A DNA stretch of 64,000 nt, from positions 372,001 through 436,000 of the forward strand of contig NZ_JBMSEE010000003.1 in NCBI RefSeq assembly GCF_049446155.1, given 5' to 3'. The stretch is from Rivibacter sp049446155 (GTDB taxonomy: Bacteria > Pseudomonadota > Gammaproteobacteria > Burkholderiales > Burkholderiaceae_C). The notes under the pieces are model-generated. The model saw only the letters and a program-made list of their open reading frames with translations, searched no databases and had not been told where the DNA came from. Numbering within the stretch: position 1 is the first letter of the stretch; each line of letters opens with the position of its first letter. The position numbers and the translations under genes are program-made. This document shows, piece after piece, positions 60,967-64,000 of the stretch.

Positions 60967-61153
60967 GGGTTGTCTCCTGCGTGAATGAGGAATGCCGCGC
61001 AGCGCGGCATGTCATCAGGATCGGCGAGGCCTCTGACCGGGCTCTGACGCGAATCCAACGCGCGCTGACAACTGCAGGGGAAACCCGTTCCTTTGCTTTC
61101 GCGATGCGAGAGCGGAGCTCAGGACTATCCCGAGGTCGACCGTCGCTGCGCCG

Positions 61154-61945
61154 TCACGGCGCCGGCGGCGCCATGCCGAAGCCGCGCATCACCGCGGCGG
61201 TGCGCGTCTCGACGCCGAGCTTCACGTAGATGTGCTCGAGGTGCTTGTGCACCGTGCGCGGGCTGGTGCCGAGGAAGGCGGCGATCTCGGCGTCGGTCTT
61301 GCCGTGGGCCAGCCACGCCAGCACCTCGCGCTCGCGCGGCGTGAGCTCGCCGGCGATCGGCGCGTCGGGCAGCGCTGGCATCGGCGCGTTGCGCACGGTC
61401 TCGGCGGCGCGCGCCTTGACACGGCAGACCTGGGCGTACAGCCAGACCAGGTGCGGGCGCAGCAGCTCGAGCCGCTCGCGGTCGCGCTCGCTGAAGTCGA
61501 CGTGGGCGCGATTGAGCACGAAGCTCACCAGCATGCGCCCGTCTTGCTGCAGCGGCACCGCGATCGCGTGGTGCAGGCCGACGCGGCGGTAGTACTCGTC
61601 GTACAGCGCGGTGTTGCGAAAGGCGGCGGGGCCCATCGAATCGGAGATACGCCGCGCCCCCGGCCCGCGCTCGATGCCGTGATAGCGCACCAGCGGGTGC
61701 TCGTAGAAGTGGCGGTCGAAGGCGGCGATCTCGTCGGGCCCGAGCCGCAGCGCCGGCAGCCCGATCACCTCTCGATGGCCGGTGGCGAGGTCGCACACCG
61801 ACAGCGTCGTCAGCTCCGCGGCGACATAGCTGGAGAGCAAGCGCGCGCCCTCGCGCGCGAAATGCTCCGGTGCGTCGCTCGCACGCTCGAGTTCGCCGAT
61901 CAACCGCAGCGCCGCCGCATAGTCGCCGCGCGTCAGGTGCTTCAT
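61154..61945 (-). CDS. LuxR-family transcriptional regulator
   Basis: 263 aa, ATG 61945. N-terminal GAF-like ligand domain (RDAA-type: EREHFAREGARLLSSYVAAE-like, YRRVGLHHAIAVPLQQDGRM), C-terminal GerE/LuxR HTH: GELTPREREVLAWLAHGKTD, AEIAAFLGTSPRTVHKHLEH, IYVKLGVETRTAAVMR. It is not an AHL-type synthase partner gene; the ligand is unknown. 187 bp from the MFS gene start on the same strand, so it may regulate the transporter. Confidence 0.88.
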   Translation of the reverse strand: MKHLTRGDYAAALRLIGELERASDAPEHFAREGARLLSSYVAAELTTLSVCDLATGHREVIGLPALRLGPDEIAAFDRHFYEHPLVRYHGIERGPGARRISDSMGPAAFRNTALYDEYYRRVGLHHAIAVPLQQDGRMLVSFVLNRAHVDFSERDRERLELLRPHLVWLYAQVCRVKARAAETVRNAPMPALPDAPIAGELTPREREVLAWLAHGKTDAEIAAFLGTSPRTVHKHLEHIYVKLGVETRTAAVMRGFGMAPPAP

Positions 61946-62142
61946 GCTCTTTCCTGCCCCCGGCTGCGTACGCAATTCGGCTGATGGCCGCCCCCGTCGG
62001 CGGTGGCCACCATGCGTAGCGCGTGCCCACTCCAATCTACTCCGTTCGTTGGTCGAGGTGGAGCCCAACATGGCGATTGACACGGCCGGGCTCGACGCCT
62101 TCAGGAAGTGGGCACCCTCGCACGGCAACGAAGGAGACGAAC

Positions 62143-62352
62143 ATGACCCGCAAGTACATCGACTGCCGCGAGATGGGCGGCCCCTGCACCGTGGCGCTGA
62201 GCGCCGACAGCGACGACGAACTGATGGAAGCGGCGGTTCAGCACGCCGTGAAGAGCCACGGCTACAGCGACTCGCCGGAGCTGCGCAAGCAGCTCGCGAC
62301 GATGTTCAAGGCCGGAACACCGCCCGAGCAGGCGCAGAAGAAGGCGGCCTGA
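62143..62352 (+). CDS. DUF1059 protein
   Basis: 69 aa, ATG 62143 with AAGGAG upstream. MTRKYIDCREMGGPCTVALS, ADSDDELMEAAVQHAVKSHG, YSDSPELRKQLATMFKAG is the DUF1059 pattern. Small, soluble, of unknown function. A strong bidirectional stem-loop follows. Confidence 0.85.
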   Translation: MTRKYIDCREMGGPCTVALSADSDDELMEAAVQHAVKSHGYSDSPELRKQLATMFKAGTPPEQAQKKAA

Positions 62353-62354
62353 GC

Positions 62355-62393
62355 CTAGGGGGCGGCGCGGAAGGAATCCGCGCCGCCCCCTAG
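62355..62393. terminator. Bidirectional terminator, 17-bp stem
   Basis: A perfect 17-bp stem runs from 62355-62371 to 62377-62393 with a five-base AGGAA loop (arms CTAGGGGGCGGCGCGGA and its reverse complement). It separates the convergent DUF1059 gene and the DsbA-family gene, whose stop codon (62390-62392) lies within the stem. Confidence 0.85.
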
Positions 62394-63052
62394 CGGCGCT
62401 GCACGCCCGCCGGCACGCACGCCGCGGCGTTCCAGGCCGGGCCGTCGAACCAGGGCTCGCCGCGCAGTGCGGCGGCGGCCATGTCGAGGCCGTCCTGTCC
62501 CCAGAAGAGGCGCGGCGAGGTCTCGCCGGCGCGCGGCGGCAGCTCGATCGTCGGCACGCCGAAGATGCCGCGCGCCAGCGCCGCGTCGCCGGCCTCGCGC
62601 AGCGACTGCTTGACCGCGTCGGACTGCGGATCGCGCGCCGGCGCGAGGCGCCGGGTCAGCTCGGCCAGCCGGGCCGGATCGTCGGCCGCCGCGCCGCCGT
62701 GCCAGACGTGGTGCAGCACCTGCTCGCACTGCCAGCGATTGGGCGTGTCGCCCTCGGGCGCGCAGGCCGCGAGCAGGCGCAGCAGCGGCAGCGGATTGAA
62801 GGGGTGCGCGGCCGGCAGGTCGAGCCGGGACCCCTGGCGCTCGGCCAGCCACAGCACCTGGCGGTAGGTCCAGTCGCGCTTGGGCGCGATCTCGGCCGGC
62901 CCGAGCTGGCCCCAGTGCTTGAGCAGGCCGGCGAACAGCAGCGGCCGGTAGCTCACCGCGTACGAGCAGCCCTCGAAGGCCTGCGGCATGCGCTCGAAGG
63001 CCAGGTAGGCATAGGGCGAGACGGGGTCGAACCAGAAGCTGATCGGGATCAT
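62390..63052 (-). CDS. DsbA-family 2-hydroxychromene-2-carboxylate isomerase-like protein
   Basis: 220 aa, ATG 63052. SFWFDPVSPYAYLAFERMPQ, FAGLLKHWGQLGPAEIAPKR, HPFNPLPLLRLLAACAP, LARGIFGVPTIELP, RLFWGQDGLDMAAAAL match the thioredoxin-fold DsbA/HCCA isomerase family; no CxxC is present, the FDP-SPY motif taking its place as in the isomerase/GST-kappa branch. Its start overlaps the DUF1289 stop. Confidence 0.88.
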   Translation of the reverse strand: MIPISFWFDPVSPYAYLAFERMPQAFEGCSYAVSYRPLLFAGLLKHWGQLGPAEIAPKRDWTYRQVLWLAERQGSRLDLPAAHPFNPLPLLRLLAACAPEGDTPNRWQCEQVLHHVWHGGAAADDPARLAELTRRLAPARDPQSDAVKQSLREAGDAALARGIFGVPTIELPPRAGETSPRLFWGQDGLDMAAAALRGEPWFDGPAWNAAACVPAGVQRR

Positions 63053-63261
63053 GCGCTGCGCTCCTTGGCCGCGGCCTCGCGCTCGGGCAGCGCGCGCCAG
63101 ACGGCCCGTTTCGCCTCGTCGGGCATCGAGGCCCAGGCGGCGATCTCGTCGATCGTGCGCCAGCAGCCCTCGCACCAGCCGGTGGCCGCGTTCATGCGGC
63201 ACACGCTGATGCACGGGCTCGGCACCGGGCCGGGCGCGTCGGGCGTGAAACCCGGGTTCAT
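63049..63261 (-). CDS. DUF1289 protein
   Basis: 70 aa. SPCISVCRMNAATGWCEGCW is the four-Cys DUF1289 motif, likely metal binding, followed by RTIDEIAAWASMPDEAKRAV. Overlaps both neighbours by 4 bp (YbaK and DsbA-family genes), an operon of three. Confidence 0.88.
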   Translation of the reverse strand: MNPGFTPDAPGPVPSPCISVCRMNAATGWCEGCWRTIDEIAAWASMPDEAKRAVWRALPEREAAAKERSA

Positions 63262-63764
63262 GCGACGGGCTGCACCACGTCGGCCACCGGCGCGCCGGTC
63301 AGGCGCTCCAGGTCGGCCGGCGCGAGCCGGAACACGCCGTTCGGATGGCCCGCCGCGGCCCACACCTCGGCAAAGCGGAACAGTTCGCGGTCGATCAGCG
63401 TGACCGGCTTCGTCGTGTGGCCCACCGGCGAGACGCCGCCGATCGTGAAGCCGGTGCGCGCCTTGACGAACTCGGCGTCGGCGCGGCCGATCGCGCCGAC
63501 CTGGGCGGCCACCTTCTTCTCGTCGACGCGCCGATCGCCCGACGCGACGACGAGCACCGCGGCATCGTCGGCCTTGCGGCGAAAGATCACGCTCTTGGCG
63601 ATCTGGCCGACGGCCACGCCGAGCGCATCGGCGGCCTCCTGCGAGGTGCGCGCGGCGACGGCAAGGAACTGCGGCGCATGCGGATGACCCAGCTCGACCA
63701 GCACGCGGCTGACGTGCTCGAAGCCGGCGGGGCGTGCGGCGGTGTCCGTTAGGGGTTCGCTCAT
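63258..63764 (-). CDS. ybaK: YbaK/EbsC-family aminoacyl-tRNA deacylase
   Basis: 168 aa, ATG 63764. EHVSRVLVELGHPHAPQFLA, VAVGQIAKSVIFRRKADDAA, VLVVASGDRRVDEKKVAAQV, GFTIGGVSPVGHTTKPVTLI match the YbaK editing domain; the Lys in AKSVIF and the GGVSPVGH loop are the conserved catalytic features. Deacylates mischarged tRNA. It heads a three-gene operon. Confidence 0.9.
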   Translation of the reverse strand: MSEPLTDTAARPAGFEHVSRVLVELGHPHAPQFLAVAARTSQEAADALGVAVGQIAKSVIFRRKADDAAVLVVASGDRRVDEKKVAAQVGAIGRADAEFVKARTGFTIGGVSPVGHTTKPVTLIDRELFRFAEVWAAAGHPNGVFRLAPADLERLTGAPVADVVQPVA

Positions 63765-63824
63765 CTGGCTGGCGTGGCGGAGTGACCGCTACATTTTGGC
63801 GAACGCTTCGAACCGGAGCACGCC

Positions 63825-64000
63825 ATGTCGCTGGATCCCGAGCACGTCTATCTGCATCTGCGCGCCGGCGGCGCGATCGAGGTCGTCGACGGCGGCGAGC
63901 GCTTCTGGTCGCGGCCCGAGGCCGAGCTCAACGCCATCGCGCGCGACTGGCTGGTCGCCGAGTTCGCCTTCGACGCCGATTGGCCGAACTGGGAGATGCA
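63825..64000 (+). CDS. Hypothetical protein, 5' part only
   Basis: The frame begins MSLDPEHVYLHLRAGGAIEV after CCGGAGCACGCC and runs off the window after about 58 codons (VDGGERFWSRPEAELNAIAR). Divergent from the YbaK gene. It resembles cupin-like or small metal-dependent anti-sigma type proteins in the first part only; not enough to name it. Confidence 0.55.
   Translation, partial: MSLDPEHVYLHLRAGGAIEVVDGGERFWSRPEAELNAIARDWLVAEFAFDADWPNWEM

Noticed and set aside
59287..60984. 565-codon forward frame opposite the MFS transporter
   Set aside because: Antisense shadow of the transporter, His/Asp/Arg-rich without structure.

Overview
The window is high-GC chromosomal DNA of a betaproteobacterium, most likely a Burkholderiales lineage of the Rubrivivax/Leptothrix/Methylibium kind. 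This rests on gene content: extracellular polyhydroxybutyrate (PHB) degradation, HAAT-type ABC transporters, DUF1127, DUF1289 and DUF1059 proteins, and REP-like palindromes typical of such genomes. Host DNA flanks a complete, apparently intact Mu-like transposable prophage of about 40.1 kb.

Left host arm (1-12252). Every gene reads leftward. A branched-chain-type ABC transporter (substrate-binding protein, LivG, LivF, LivH, LivM) is interleaved with two PHB genes: a secreted type-2 PHB depolymerase between the binding protein and LivG, and a 3-hydroxybutyrate-oligomer hydrolase after LivM. The layout suggests one unit that depolymerises PHB outside the cell and imports and hydrolyses the products; the transport substrate is inferred. 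A giant inverted repeat (3778-4406) lies between livG and livF, and a REP-like palindrome pair is translated in frame inside the N-terminus of livH. Further along are a DUF3455 lipoprotein, an alpha/beta hydrolase, a ferritin-like diiron protein, a DUF1127 protein, and the C-terminal TPR part of a regulator that the prophage has cut in two.

Prophage (12253-52367). Both ends start 5'-TGAA, the right end closely resembles the Mu right end, and a 6-bp target duplication CGCTGG flanks the element. Rejoining the flanks restores one reading frame of about 998 codons across the insertion. The early operon runs leftward from about 25.7 kb: BcepMu gp16-type (Ner-like) protein, small genes, wHTH protein, DDE transposase, MuB-like AAA+ ATPase, Gam, an accessory block (DUF4406, DUF2786, DUF5131/Gp37-Gp68 and others), GemA/gp16, and a Mor-type activator last. 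A CI-like repressor diverges rightward at 25.8 kb from a perfect 13-bp inverted repeat and is followed by a two-TM protein that shares a 19-residue motif with the repressor tail. The late region runs rightward: lysis (holin, transglycosylase, nested Rz/Rz1), terminase, portal, minor head protein with a C-terminal nuclease-like domain, protease/scaffold with an internal start, major capsid, neck proteins, siphovirus-type tail tube, tail chaperone with a frameshift, tape measure, and tail tip. The phage is therefore a mosaic of a BcepMu-like control region and a Mu-type head with a non-contractile B3/D3112-like tail.

Right host arm (52368-64000). The N-terminal part of the split SARP/BTAD-NACHT-like regulator comes first, then a sigma-54 enhancer-binding protein, small hypothetical proteins, a Cache-type membrane sensor without an output domain, an MHS-family MFS transporter, a LuxR-type regulator, a DUF1059 protein, and a compact leftward YbaK, DUF1289, DsbA-family group ending in a strong 17-bp stem terminator.
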